64,000 nucleotides of DNA, taken from Symbiobacterium thermophilum IAM 14863. GTDB lineage: Bacteria > Bacillota > Sulfobacillia > Symbiobacteriales > Symbiobacteriaceae. Both the position numbers and the translations under genes were made by a program. The notes beneath the pieces were generated by a model that was not told the origin of the DNA, did no database searches, and saw only the letters and a program-made list of their open reading frames with translations. The stretch is taken from assembly GCF_000009905.1 (NCBI RefSeq), contig NC_006177.1:1302001-1366000 (forward strand), written 5' to 3'. Of the stretch, positions 29,688 through 41,410 are shown piece by piece (positions within the stretch are counted from its first letter, which is position 1; the number at the start of each line of letters is the position of its first letter).

Positions 29688-30644
29688 GTGGCCTTTCACC
29701 ACATCCCCGTGCTCCTGCAGGAGACCATGGAAGCGCTGGCCGTGCGGCCGGGCGGCACCTACATCGACTGCACGGTCGGAGGCGGCGGCCACGCGGCGGA
29801 GATCCTCCGCCGGTCGTCTCCCGACGGCCGCCTGATCGGGCTCGACCAGGACGAGAACGCCCTCCGGGCAGCCGGCGACCGGCTGGCGCCCTTCGGCGAC
29901 CGGGTGACGCTCGTCCGGACCAACTTCGAACACGTCGCCGACGTGGCGGACCGGCTCGGCCTCGGCGCCGCGGACGGCGTGCTCATGGACATCGGCGTCT
30001 CCTCCCACCAGTTCGATGAGGGGGAGCGGGGCTTCAGCTACCACCACGACGCCCCCCTGGACATGCGCATGGACCGCACCCGCCCCCTGACCGCGGCGGT
30101 GCTGGTCAACGAGTGGGAGGAGGAGGAGATCGCCCGGGTGATCCGGGAGTACGGCGAGGAGCGCTGGGCGAGCCGCATCGCGCAGTTCATCGTACGGGCC
30201 CGCCGCCAGCGCCCCATCGAGACCACCGGCCAGCTGGTGGAGATCATCAAGGCGGCCATCCCCGCGTCCGCCCGGCGGGAAGGGGGGCACCCCGCCCGCC
30301 GCACCTTCCAGGCGATCCGCATCGCCGTCAACGACGAGCTGGGAGCGCTGGAGCGGGGGCTGGAAGGCGCCCTGCGGGTGCTCCGGCCCGGCGGCCGGCT
30401 GGCGGTGATCACCTTCCACTCGCTGGAGGACCGCATCGTCAAGCAGACCTTCGCCCGGTGGGCGAAGCCCTGCACCTGCCCGCCGGACCTGCCGGTCTGC
30501 GTCTGCGGCAAGGCGCCCCTGGCCGAGCCCGTCACCCGCAAGCCGGTGCGGGCGTCGGGGGCGGAAGTGAAGGCCAATCCCCGGTCGCGGAGTGCGACGC
30601 TCCGGGCCGTTGTCAAGCTTCAGGCAGGCGAGGAGGCGAAGTGA
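29688..30644 (+). CDS. rsmH: 16S rRNA m4C1402 methyltransferase
   Basis: A 318-residue RsmH/MraW protein from GTG 29688 with GGAGG upstream. It has the SAM motif [29 protein letters not shown], and the family segments [20 protein letters not shown] and [18 protein letters not shown], ending in [24 protein letters not shown]. It methylates N4 of C1402 in 16S rRNA. It sits between mraZ and ftsL as in most bacteria. Confidence 0.96.
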   Translation: MAFHHIPVLLQETMEALAVRPGGTYIDCTVGGGGHAAEILRRSSPDGRLIGLDQDENALRAAGDRLAPFGDRVTLVRTNFEHVADVADRLGLGAADGVLMDIGVSSHQFDEGERGFSYHHDAPLDMRMDRTRPLTAAVLVNEWEEEEIARVIREYGEERWASRIAQFIVRARRQRPIETTGQLVEIIKAAIPASARREGGHPARRTFQAIRIAVNDELGALERGLEGALRVLRPGGRLAVITFHSLEDRIVKQTFARWAKPCTCPPDLPVCVCGKAPLAEPVTRKPVRASGAEVKANPRSRSATLRAVVKLQAGEEAK

Positions 30645-30645
30645 G

Positions 30646-31152
30646 ATGTCGGCTGCACCGCAATGGAACCGGGTCCCGAAGGTCCAGCCCGCTCCCCAAG
30701 TCGCGCCGGCGCCCCGGCCGGTGCCGCGTCCGGCGCGCCCCCGGGTCAGCATCCCCGCGGTGCTCGGCCTGGCCGGGGCCTGGGCCCTGCTGATCTTCCT
30801 CGCCTTCGCGGTGGTGCAGACCCGGATGGAGATCCGCGCGGTGGAGGCCGCCACGGCGCAGGCGCAGCGGCAGATCGCCCACCTGCAGGAGCAGAACCGC
30901 GCGCTGGAGGCGATGATCGCCAACGCCGCGTCGGTGGAGGAGGTCCAGCGATGGGCGCTGGCCCACGGCATGCGGCCGCCCGCCGGGGTCGACGGGACGC
31001 TGGAGGGGCGTGCCGAGGCGGTGGCGGTGCGCACCCCTGCCCAGCCTGCGGCCGCAGAACCCGTGGCGACCGAGGAGGCGCCGACGCTCTGGCAGGCGTT
31101 GCGCGACCGCTTTACCGAGCGGGTGGGCGCGCTGGCCGCGGGCCTGCGGTAA
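30646..31152 (+). CDS. ftsL: Cell division protein FtsL-like
   Basis: A 168-residue small bitopic protein. A Pro-rich cytoplasmic N-terminus is followed by one membrane helix (AVLGLAGAWALLIFLAFAVVQ) and a coiled coil (EIRAVEAATAQAQRQIAHLQEQNRALEAMI). Sequence identity of FtsL is always low; position directly after rsmH (1 base apart) and topology identify it. It would stabilise FtsI and FtsQ/DivIC in the divisome. The extracytoplasmic tail is Ala/Glu-rich and longer than usual. A strong terminator follows, separating it from the rest of the dcw cluster. Confidence 0.82.
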   Translation: MSAAPQWNRVPKVQPAPQVAPAPRPVPRPARPRVSIPAVLGLAGAWALLIFLAFAVVQTRMEIRAVEAATAQAQRQIAHLQEQNRALEAMIANAASVEEVQRWALAHGMRPPAGVDGTLEGRAEAVAVRTPAQPAAAEPVATEEAPTLWQALRDRFTERVGALAAGLR

Positions 31153-31171
31153 CCGAAAGAATGGGAAGACG

Positions 31172-31210
31172 AACCGCCTGAGCCGGGTAGCGGCTCAGGC
31201 GGTTTGCTCT
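31172..31210 (+). terminator. Terminator after ftsL
   Basis: AACCGCCTGAGCCG (31172-31185) pairs perfectly with 31191-31204 across GGTAG, followed by TGCTCTT. Confidence 0.88.
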
Positions 31211-31226
31211 TGCGGCGCGATCCCCT

Positions 31227-31265
31227 ATTGCATATTCATGCGGTACCGGTCTATAATTATGCAAC
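31227..31265. promoter_or_regulatory. Pair of ARG-box-like sites over the upstream carAB promoter
   Basis: Two 18-base sites, 31227-31244 (core TTGCATATTCATGC) and 31248-31265 (core ATAATTATGCAA), are partial matches to the ArgR/AhrC box. Their centres are 21 bases apart, two helical turns, as is usual for ArgR sites. They overlap the TTGCAT (-35) and TATAAT (-10) of the upstream promoter. Confidence 0.45.
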
Positions 31266-31306
31266 GGCGGCCCGCGCTTGATTCGCCGGTCACAGGGGGG
31301 TATAAT
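31228..31306 (+). promoter_or_regulatory. Two tandem vegetative promoters of carAB
   Basis: Upstream promoter: TTGCAT (31228-31233), 18 bases, TATAAT (31252-31257). Downstream promoter: TTGATT (31278-31283), 17 bases, TATAAT (31301-31306). Both face carA, whose start is at 31384. The second is one of the best sigma-A matches in the window. Confidence 0.8.
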
Positions 31307-31383
31307 GCCGACGGACAAAGGTCCCCGACCGCGGATTAAGCGGGTGCCGCGACGCCCGCATCTGTGAGGAGGGTGCTGTTATA

Positions 31384-32493
31384 ATGAAAGGCTATCTGGT
31401 GTTGGAGGACGGGACGCTCTTCGCGGGCGCGGGCTTCGGCGCGCCGGCCGTGCAGGCCGGCGAGGTGGTGTTCAACACGGGCATGACCGGCTACCAGGAG
31501 GTCGTGACCGACCCGTCTTATTACGGCCAGATCGTCGTGATGACCTACCCCCTGATCGGCAACTACGGCGTCACCGCCGCGGACGGCGAGTCCCGGCAGC
31601 CGTGGATCAGGGGTCTTGTTGTGAAAGAGCTCTGCGACCGGCCGAGCCACTGGCAGGCCGTCGGGAGCCTTTCTGACTATCTGGCGGGCTGCGGGGTGCC
31701 GATCCTGGCCGGTCTCGACACCCGGGCGCTCACGCGCCACCTGCGCAGCCACGGGACCATGCGCGGGGTCATCGCCACGCTCCCCGAAGGCGCGGAGCCC
31801 GGTCCGGCCCAGGTGGCGGCCTGGGTGGAGACGGCCCGGGCGTTCCGGCTGGAGGGCGCGGTGCGCTCCGTCGCGACCGCGGCGCCCTACCGCATCCCCG
31901 GGCCAGGCCCGCGGGTGGTCGCCGTGGACTTCGGCGCCAAGGAGAACATCCTGCGGGAACTGACGGCGCGCGGCTGCGACGTGACGGTGGTGCCCGCCAC
32001 GGCGTCCGCGGAGGAGGTCCTGTCCCTGCGGCCGGAGGGCGTGGTGCTCACCAACGGTCCGGGCGCTCCCACCGACGTGCCCGAGGCGGTGGAGATGGTG
32101 CGCGGCCTGCTGTCGCAAGGCGACCTGCCGATCTTCGGCATCTGCCTCGGCCACCAGATCGCCGCCCTGGCCCTGGGGGCCACCACCTACAAGCTCCCCT
32201 ACGGCCACCGAGGGGCCAACCACCCTGTGAAGGAGCTGGCCACGGGCCGGATCCACATCACCAGCCAGAACCACGGCTACGCGGTGGCGGCGGAGAGCCT
32301 GCCGCCCGAGGTGGAGGTGACCCACGTCTCGCTCCACGACGGCACCGTGGAGGGGCTCGCCCACCGGCGCCTTCCGCTCTTCACCGTGCAGTACCACCCG
32401 GAGGCCTGCCCCGGTCCCCGGGAGAACCGCTACCTGTTCGACCGCTTCCTGGCCCTGGTGGACCGGAGCGCGGTCTCGACCCGGACGGCGTGA
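31384..32493 (+). CDS. carA: Carbamoyl-phosphate synthase small (glutaminase) subunit
   Basis: 369 residues. The N-terminal CPS domain has [21 protein letters not shown]; the C-terminal class-I glutamine amidotransferase domain has the nucleophile Cys254 in GICLGHQ and the His338/Glu340 pair in YHPEACPGP. It hydrolyses glutamine and passes ammonia to CarB for carbamoyl phosphate, used in arginine and pyrimidine synthesis. Start ATG 31384 follows GAGGAGGG. It lies unusually within the dcw cluster. ARG-box-like sites suggest arginine control. Confidence 0.96.
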   Translation: MKGYLVLEDGTLFAGAGFGAPAVQAGEVVFNTGMTGYQEVVTDPSYYGQIVVMTYPLIGNYGVTAADGESRQPWIRGLVVKELCDRPSHWQAVGSLSDYLAGCGVPILAGLDTRALTRHLRSHGTMRGVIATLPEGAEPGPAQVAAWVETARAFRLEGAVRSVATAAPYRIPGPGPRVVAVDFGAKENILRELTARGCDVTVVPATASAEEVLSLRPEGVVLTNGPGAPTDVPEAVEMVRGLLSQGDLPIFGICLGHQIAALALGATTYKLPYGHRGANHPVKELATGRIHITSQNHGYAVAAESLPPEVEVTHVSLHDGTVEGLAHRRLPLFTVQYHPEACPGPRENRYLFDRFLALVDRSAVSTRTA

Positions 32494-32539
32494 GGAGATG
32501 AAGGGGTTCGGCGAGGCCCCATCCCAAGGAGGAAGCAGC

Positions 32540-35794
<3,255 letters not shown>

Positions 35795-35823
35795 GCGCGG
35801 GCGGCGTTTCAGTGGTGTGGTCA

Positions 35824-35871
35824 GGAGACCGTGGCCGGGTGCGCATGAGACCCCGGCCACGGTCTCCTTTT
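35824..35871 (+). terminator. Terminator of carAB
   Basis: A perfect 16-bp stem (35824-35839 with 35852-35867) with a 12-base loop, followed by TTTT. Confidence 0.9.
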
Positions 35872-35905
35872 CGCGACGGTCTTTGCCACCGTGGCACCAA
35901 AACAG

Positions 35906-35931
35906 AGAGCCCTGCATCCCTGCAGGGCTCT
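35906..35931. repeat. Second hairpin downstream of carB
   Basis: AGAGCCCTGCA (35906-35916) pairs with TGCAGGGCTCT (35921-35931) across TCCC. No T-run follows on the plus strand. On the minus strand it lies 127 bases beyond the lipoprotein stop and could help end that operon. A short TGTGCCATAAT nearby (35952-35962) looks like a promoter but faces no gene. Confidence 0.5.
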
Positions 35932-36057
35932 GCACGGTTGGAAAATCACCCTGTGCCATAATCTTGCAGCACGTGACCGACCTTATCCCGCAGTATTTGG
36001 GGACACTCGGGCCGAGGCAACTGTCCTGAGACCGAGAGATGCTTGGAATAGGCCGGA

Positions 36058-36654
36058 CTAAGGGAAATCTATGGGGCCGACATCCTCGATGACCTCTACT
36101 TCCCACAAGTCCGCTGGGAACGTAAACAGCACGTCGCCACCATCCCAGAGCACCCGCACCGTGGAGTCGCCGTTGAATGCTGCGATGATCTCATCCCGAC
36201 GGGAAAAATCATTAAATTCAAAATACGTCAGGAGAGCCATTTTCGGCTGTTCCGGCGTCAAGTCAACGTCCCACATTCCAGGGTCGAGGTTGGTTCCCAT
36301 GAGGGCCCGCGGGGTATACCTAAACACTTCTTGCGGCAGCCACACCGCTGCGTGTACATTCTCCAGCGTTTCTGAAGCGTGGGAAGTGATAACGACTTTA
36401 ACCGCAGCAAGTCCGGTGTTGGGAACTGCGGGATGCTGAAGGACCCGCAATATGGGTTCTACGGAGAAGTTCACCTCATCCAGGTGCCTTGGCTCCAGAT
36501 TCGGCGGAACATCGGAGGGAATCAGCTGAACCTCGGTGGGTGTAGTCACCTGGGGAGTGTTGCAACCGATCAAGAACATGCCGGCAGAGATGACGAGCGC
36601 AACAAGTGAGTGTCGCATGTTGATTCTGCTCATGAACCGGTTTCTACGGTTCAT
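36058..36654 (-). CDS. Putative lipoprotein of unknown function
   Basis: About 198 residues; the start may be 36654, 36633 or 36618 and none has a clear ribosome-binding site. The N-terminal stretch LVALVISAGMFLIGC is a type II signal with lipobox LIGC, so the mature protein should be lipid-anchored outside. The rest (EVNFSVEPILRVLQHPAVPNTGLAAVKVVITSHASETLENVHAAVWLP) looks like a beta-sandwich of 'alternative-pathway' type; no family is recognised. Base composition is clearly lower in G+C than the flanking carB and spoVD genes. It overlaps the upstream ORF by about 11 bases, suggesting an operon. Confidence 0.72.
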   Translation of the reverse strand: MNRRNRFMSRINMRHSLVALVISAGMFLIGCNTPQVTTPTEVQLIPSDVPPNLEPRHLDEVNFSVEPILRVLQHPAVPNTGLAAVKVVITSHASETLENVHAAVWLPQEVFRYTPRALMGTNLDPGMWDVDLTPEQPKMALLTYFEFNDFSRRDEIIAAFNGDSTVRVLWDGGDVLFTFPADLWEVEVIEDVGPIDFP

Positions 36655-36982
36655 AGGGAACACATTCCCAATATCTTTCTTGCATCACTACTCTATGTGC
36701 TTGGTAGGCGTGCCGGGTCCACCCCAAGATCCATGCATCGTCAAACAGGTGGCAGGCATCGTCATTCCGAACGAACTCTCCCACACCCCCGTTGTACCAC
36801 AACGCGTGCGCCACCCCATTTACATCGTAGAAAGCCATCCAGGCCAGAGCCTCGGTCTTGCGACGTTCTGTGCGTACTCCGACCCACCATGAGCCGTTCT
36901 TGTAGTACTCACCGTTTCGGAGATAGTACGAGTAACTTACATAGGACTTTGCCGTTGCCGGGTCAGGATCACTCGGAATCAA
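36644..36982 (-). CDS. Hypothetical protein or 3' part of a frameshifted gene
   Basis: 112 residues from TTG 36982, rich in Tyr and Trp: SYSYYLRNGEYYKNGSWWVGVRTERRKTEALAWMAFYD, then DDAWILGWTRHAYQAHRVVMQERYWE. There is no signal peptide and no ribosome-binding site, and the ORF begins right after the stop of the secreted-protein ORF at 37002-37409 but in another frame. The pattern 'YSY.Y......Y.NG.W....E...R...A' resembles the C-terminal part of secreted Bacillales proteins of unknown function. So this may be the second half of one gene broken by a frameshift. Confidence 0.5.
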   Translation of the reverse strand: MIPSDPDPATAKSYVSYSYYLRNGEYYKNGSWWVGVRTERRKTEALAWMAFYDVNGVAHALWYNGGVGEFVRNDDACHLFDDAWILGWTRHAYQAHRVVMQERYWECVPYEP

Positions 36983-37001
36983 ACTGTATATGAACGCGAT
37001 G

Positions 37002-37409
37002 TTACTGACTTACAACACCTACGGTCTTCCAATATGAGCCGAGAATCTTCAGCACAAAACTCCTGAGGACCGACAAAGCATGCTCTGATTTCGACGATTG
37101 CTCGATGAGGCCAGATCCCTGGTAGAAGTATAGGCCTGTCACTCGGACGTCACCTTCGGCAGCCTGAATCGCGACATCCCCCTGACGTCTTACCTGTACT
37201 GGACCGTTCCGACCTTGCTCGAACAGTTCTTTCCACTGAAGTTCGTACCGTTCTTGTTCTTCTGCCTCTGTAGAAAATAGGTATCCAGGTGGCGGGCTGG
37301 ATGGGGCCTCGAGCCGGGTGACTTGATGGGCTACTGCAATCGTAGAGCCCAAGGGTAGCAGTAATAGTACAACACTACAAGTCGCCACGGCCCGACGTAA
37401 GCGCCTCAC
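37002..37409 (-). CDS. Putative secreted protein, possibly truncated
   Basis: 135 residues from GTG 37409, with GGGAGG 8 bases upstream and a good promoter further up. Signal peptide: RRAVATCSVVLLLLPLGSTIAVAHQ. The mature part (QVRRQGDVAIQAAEGDVRVTGLYFYQGSGLIEQ...VLRSFVLKILGSYWKTVG) has no recognised family and ends abruptly. The next ORF starts 19 bases later in a different frame. GC content here is lower than in neighbouring dcw genes, pointing to acquired DNA. Confidence 0.65.
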   Translation of the reverse strand: MRRLRRAVATCSVVLLLLPLGSTIAVAHQVTRLEAPSSPPPGYLFSTEAEEQERYELQWKELFEQGRNGPVQVRRQGDVAIQAAEGDVRVTGLYFYQGSGLIEQSSKSEHALSVLRSFVLKILGSYWKTVGVVSQ

Positions 37410-37466
37410 GACAAGACCCTCCCTTGCAGATTCGCAGTTGCCGGAAGGGACAGAATATCAAATACA

Positions 37467-37496
37467 ATTTTACACGCGCCGTGACGTTTGAGTCAA
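37467..37496 (-). promoter_or_regulatory. Vegetative promoter of the minus-strand island
   Basis: On the minus strand TTGACT (37496-37491), 18 bases, TAAAAT (37472-37467). It is 57 bases upstream of the secreted-protein start at 37409. Confidence 0.72.
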
Positions 37497-37691
37497 CCCA
37501 GAAGGGCTATTTCGATGGTCGGTCCAGGAATGCGACGCAACCGCCCTCGTAGCACTGCCACCTCTCCGGGTCCCGTTTGCATAGCGGAAGACGAGCCCCT
37601 GGCGGCAAGGTACGTGGTTCTCCTTCTGCGCGGACAACCCGCCGCATAGACTCCTCTGAGGCCAACCCTGGCCCGGGGAGGAGCTGGAGCC

Positions 37692-39815
37692 ATGAGCACA
37701 GGCGTGCTGCAGCGGCGGCGCACGGTGGCCCTGATCGGCATCTTCGCCCTGGTCTTCACAGCGCTGACCGGCCGGATGATCTACCTGCAGATCGCCGCCG
37801 GCGACTTCTTCGCCGACAAGGCCTTCCGCTACCGCATGCGCCCGGTGCCCATCCAGGCCGACCGGGGGCAGATCCTCGACCGCAACGGCTACCCGCTCCT
37901 CACCAACCGGGTCTGCGAGTCGGTCTATGCCGAGCCGATCGTCATCCGGGACAAGGCCGCGGCGGCGCGGGCGCTCGCCCCGATCCTGAACATGCCGCCG
38001 GAGGAGCTGGAGCGGCGGATGAGCCGGCACACCTTCTTCGAGTGGCTGAAGCGCAAGGTGGACCCCGAGGTGGCGGCGCAGGTGAAGGCCCTGAACATCA
38101 CCGGCATTGGCCTCGCCCCGGAGAAGTGCCGGTACTACCCCGAGGATGAGCTGGCGGTGCACGTTCTGGGCATCGCGAACCTGGATCACCAGGGAATCGA
38201 GGGGCTGGAGCTCACCTACAACGAGTACCTGAAGGGGCAGAACGGCCAGATCCAGTGCGAGTACACCGCCCGGGGGCTGCCGATGGAGGACGGCGAGTGC
38301 CACGTGATCTACGGCACGCCGGGGCACGACCTGGTCACCACCCTCGACGTGAACCTGCAGCGCATCATCGAGCGGGACGTGGAGCGGGCCGTGCTGGAGA
38401 CCCGCGCGCAGCGGGCGGCCATCATCGTGATGGACGTGAAGACGGGCGAAATCCTGGCCCTGGCCCAGTGGCCCCGCTACGACCCCGAGCTGGGCGGCAA
38501 CTCCGACCCGCAACTGCGGCGCATCTTCACCGTCACCGACGCGCTGAACCCCGGCTCCATCTTCAAGCCCATCACCGCCGCGGCCGCGCTGGACAGCGGC
38601 GTCATCGACCGGAACACGGTCTTCAACGACACCGGATGCATGACGGTAGAGGGCTGGACCATCTGCAACTGGGACCGGAAGGGCCTGGGCAGCGTGCGCA
38701 TCGACGAGATCATGGCCAAGTCCTCCAACGTCGGCTTCGGTACCCTGGGCATGTGGCTGGGGGCCGACCGGTTCTACGAGTACCACTCCCGGTTCGGGCT
38801 GGACCGGCCCACCGGCATCGACCTGCCCGGTGAAGCCACGGGCCAGTACCGGCCAAAGAAGGACGCCACCGCCATCGACCTGGCGGTGCAGGCATACGGC
38901 CAGACCCTCACCGCCACGCCGATCCAGATGCTCACCGCCATCGCCGCGATCGCCAACGACGGCAAGCTGATGTGGCCCCATCTGGGCAAGGCCATCTACG
39001 ACCATGAAGGCAATCTGGTGAAGGAGATTCAGCCCCGGGTGGTGCGGCAGGTGGTCGCCCCCGAGGTGGCCCGGTACGTGCAGGAGCTGATGGTCGGGGT
39101 GGTGGAGAACGGCACCGGCAAGAACGCCCGGGTGGCCGGCTATCAGGTGGGCGGCAAGACCGGCACCGCCAACAAGGTCATCGGCGGGCGGATCGCGCAG
39201 GGCAAGTACATCGCCTCTTTCGTGGGCTTCGCCCCCTACCCGGATCCCCAGGTCGCGGTGCTGATCTCCATCGACGAGCCGCAGGGCGCCTATTACGGCG
39301 GCCAGATCGCCGCGCCGATCTTCGGCGAGGTGATGGGCTCCGTCCTGGCCTACCTGGACGCGCCCAAGTCGTCGGCCCCGCTCGAGCGGAAGCGGGAGCC
39401 GTGGGAGCCCGAGCCGCCGAAGGAACCGGAGCCGGCCCTGGTGCCCCCGCTGATCAACCTGCCGGTGCCGGAGGCGGAAAAGGCCGCCCGGGAGGCGGGC
39501 TTTGCCATCACCTTCATCGGCGACGGCAGCTACGTGGTGAGCCAGTTCCCCCTGCCTGGCGCCACCGCCTACAAGGGAGGCGAGATCGTCGCCAACCTGA
39601 CGCCGCCCCCGCCAGGATCCCGCCAGGTAACCGTGCCGGCGCTCTCCGGTCTTTCCCTGCACGAGGCCGCCCGCACCCTTGCCGAACGGGGCCTCCTGAT
39701 GCAGGCCGAGGGGAGGGGGGCCGTGTACCGGCAGGACCCGCCCGCCGGGACGCGGGTGCCCTCCGGGACGCCTGTCAAAGTATTCCTGAAATTACCAGAA
39801 AGAAATGGTCGCTGA
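37692..39815 (+). CDS. spoVD: Class B penicillin-binding protein, SpoVD/FtsI type, with PASTA domains
   Basis: 707 residues. A membrane helix (VALIGIFALVFTALTGRMIYL) is followed by a dimerisation domain (IQADRGQILDRNGYPLLTNR) and a transpeptidase domain with active Ser289 in PGSIFKP (SxxK), SSN at 344-346 and KTG at 489-491. Two C-terminal PASTA domains (about 590-640 and 642-703) give it SpoVD-like architecture. ATG 37692 follows GGGGAGGAG. It cross-links peptidoglycan in the septum or spore cortex. Only one such gene lies here, whereas Bacillus has both pbpB and spoVD, so it may serve both roles. Confidence 0.94.
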   Translation: MSTGVLQRRRTVALIGIFALVFTALTGRMIYLQIAAGDFFADKAFRYRMRPVPIQADRGQILDRNGYPLLTNRVCESVYAEPIVIRDKAAAARALAPILNMPPEELERRMSRHTFFEWLKRKVDPEVAAQVKALNITGIGLAPEKCRYYPEDELAVHVLGIANLDHQGIEGLELTYNEYLKGQNGQIQCEYTARGLPMEDGECHVIYGTPGHDLVTTLDVNLQRIIERDVERAVLETRAQRAAIIVMDVKTGEILALAQWPRYDPELGGNSDPQLRRIFTVTDALNPGSIFKPITAAAALDSGVIDRNTVFNDTGCMTVEGWTICNWDRKGLGSVRIDEIMAKSSNVGFGTLGMWLGADRFYEYHSRFGLDRPTGIDLPGEATGQYRPKKDATAIDLAVQAYGQTLTATPIQMLTAIAAIANDGKLMWPHLGKAIYDHEGNLVKEIQPRVVRQVVAPEVARYVQELMVGVVENGTGKNARVAGYQVGGKTGTANKVIGGRIAQGKYIASFVGFAPYPDPQVAVLISIDEPQGAYYGGQIAAPIFGEVMGSVLAYLDAPKSSAPLERKREPWEPEPPKEPEPALVPPLINLPVPEAEKAAREAGFAITFIGDGSYVVSQFPLPGATAYKGGEIVANLTPPPPGSRQVTVPALSGLSLHEAARTLAERGLLMQAEGRGAVYRQDPPAGTRVPSGTPVKVFLKLPERNGR

Positions 39816-39916
39816 TTTCGCAAGAAAGCGCCGAATTAAGGAGGTATCCCACCACTATTATGTGGAAATAATGGCAACAGAAGTGCAACCTCCGGTAAAG
39901 TGAGGCGGATCGCGCG

Positions 39917-41410
39917 ATGCGGGTGAAGGATTGCCTGGTTGTGGGCCAACTGCTTCAGGGGGACCCGGCGGCAGAGATCACCGACGTCGTCTACGATTCG
40001 CGGCAGGTGACGCCCGGCGCCCTGTTTGTCGCCCTGCCCGGGCGGAACGTCGACGGCCACGACTTTGCTCCGGAGGCGGTGCAGCGGGGGGCGGCGGCCC
40101 TGGTGGTGGAGCGTCCCGTCGCGGCGCCTGCCCACGTGGCCGTCATCCGGACCGACTCGACCCGTGCCGCCCTGGGCCGGCTGGCCGCCGAGTTTTGGCG
40201 CCACCCTTCCCGCCGGATGCGGGTGGTCGGGGTGACAGGGACCAACGGCAAGACGACGACCACACACCTGGTCAAGGCCGTCCTGGAGCGGCAGGGCCAC
40301 GTGGTCGGGCTCACCGGTACGGTGCACACGCTGATGCCCGGGGAGCGGCGGCCGGCAGGGCTGACGACCCCCGAAGCCTCGGACCTGCAGCGGCTTTTCC
40401 ACCAGATGGCGGAGGCCGGCTGTACCTATGCGGTCATGGAAGCCTCCTCGCAGGGACTCGACATGAACCGTGTAGATGATGTAGAGTTTGACCTTGGGAT
40501 ATTCACGAACCTGACCCAGGATCACCTGGACTATCACGGCACCTTCGGCGCCTACCGGGAGGCCAAGGCGAAGCTCTTCCGCCTGCTGAGCCGCCCCGGT
40601 TACAAGCCCCGCAAGGCCGCCGTGCTCAATGCCGACGACCCGGCCAGCGAGTACTACCGCTCCGTCACCGAGGTGCCCGTCTACACCTACGGGTTCCGCC
40701 CCGATGCCATGGTCCGGGCCGCGGACGTGGAGCTGAGCCCAGCCGGCACCCGGCTCCGGCTCTGCACGCCGCAGGGGGAGGTGCCGGTCAGCCTGAGGCT
40801 CGTGGGCCGGTTCAACGTATACAACGCCCTGGCCGCTGCTGCGGCCGGCGTGGCCGAGGGCATCGCGCTCGACGTGATCCGCGACGCGCTGGAGGCCGAG
40901 GAGGGGGTGCCTGGCCGGCTGCAGCCGGTCCGGGCCGGCCAGCCCTTCGGGGTCTTCGTGGACTACGCCCACTCCCCGGACTCCCTGGAGAACGTGCTGC
41001 ACACCGCCAGGGGCTTCACCCGGGGCCGGCTGATCGTCGTCTTCGGGTGCGGGGGCGACCGGGACCCCACCAAGCGACCCGTCATGGGGCGCATCGCCGG
41101 GTGCCTGGCGCACCACACCATCGTCACCTCCGACAACCCGAGGAGCGAGGACCCGGTCCGCATCGTCCAACAGATTGAGTCCGGCCTGGTGGACGGCCTT
41201 CTGCCCGGCCACACCTACGAGGTGGTCATCGACCGGGAAGAGGCGATCCGCCGGGCGGTGACCATGGCCGAGCCGGATGACGTCATCGTCATCGCCGGCA
41301 AGGGGCACGAGACGTACCAGATCTTCAAGGACCGCACCATTCCCTTCGACGACCGGGCGGTGGCCCGCTCGTTGATCGAGGCGCGCGTCGGAAAGGGCGG
41401 ATCGAGTTGA
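39917..41410 (+). CDS. murE: UDP-MurNAc-tripeptide synthetase MurE
   Basis: 497 residues. The ATP site GTNGKTTT is at 108-115, with ASSQGLDMNRV, NLTQDHLDYHGT and FVDYAHSPDSLENVL. The specificity loop reads DNPR (406-409), which in this family indicates meso-diaminopimelate rather than lysine. It adds that residue to UDP-MurNAc-L-Ala-D-Glu. The stop overlaps murF by 4 bases. Start is ATG 39917 after a GAGGCGG site. Confidence 0.96.
   Translation: MRVKDCLVVGQLLQGDPAAEITDVVYDSRQVTPGALFVALPGRNVDGHDFAPEAVQRGAAALVVERPVAAPAHVAVIRTDSTRAALGRLAAEFWRHPSRRMRVVGVTGTNGKTTTTHLVKAVLERQGHVVGLTGTVHTLMPGERRPAGLTTPEASDLQRLFHQMAEAGCTYAVMEASSQGLDMNRVDDVEFDLGIFTNLTQDHLDYHGTFGAYREAKAKLFRLLSRPGYKPRKAAVLNADDPASEYYRSVTEVPVYTYGFRPDAMVRAADVELSPAGTRLRLCTPQGEVPVSLRLVGRFNVYNALAAAAAGVAEGIALDVIRDALEAEEGVPGRLQPVRAGQPFGVFVDYAHSPDSLENVLHTARGFTRGRLIVVFGCGGDRDPTKRPVMGRIAGCLAHHTIVTSDNPRSEDPVRIVQQIESGLVDGLLPGHTYEVVIDREEAIRRAVTMAEPDDVIVIAGKGHETYQIFKDRTIPFDDRAVARSLIEARVGKGGSS

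Noticed and set aside
35949-35962. 14-mer CCTGTGCCATAATC, also present at 7009-7022
   Set aside because: Promoter-like in both places, but the copy at 35949 faces no plus-strand gene for 1.7 kb; may be chance.
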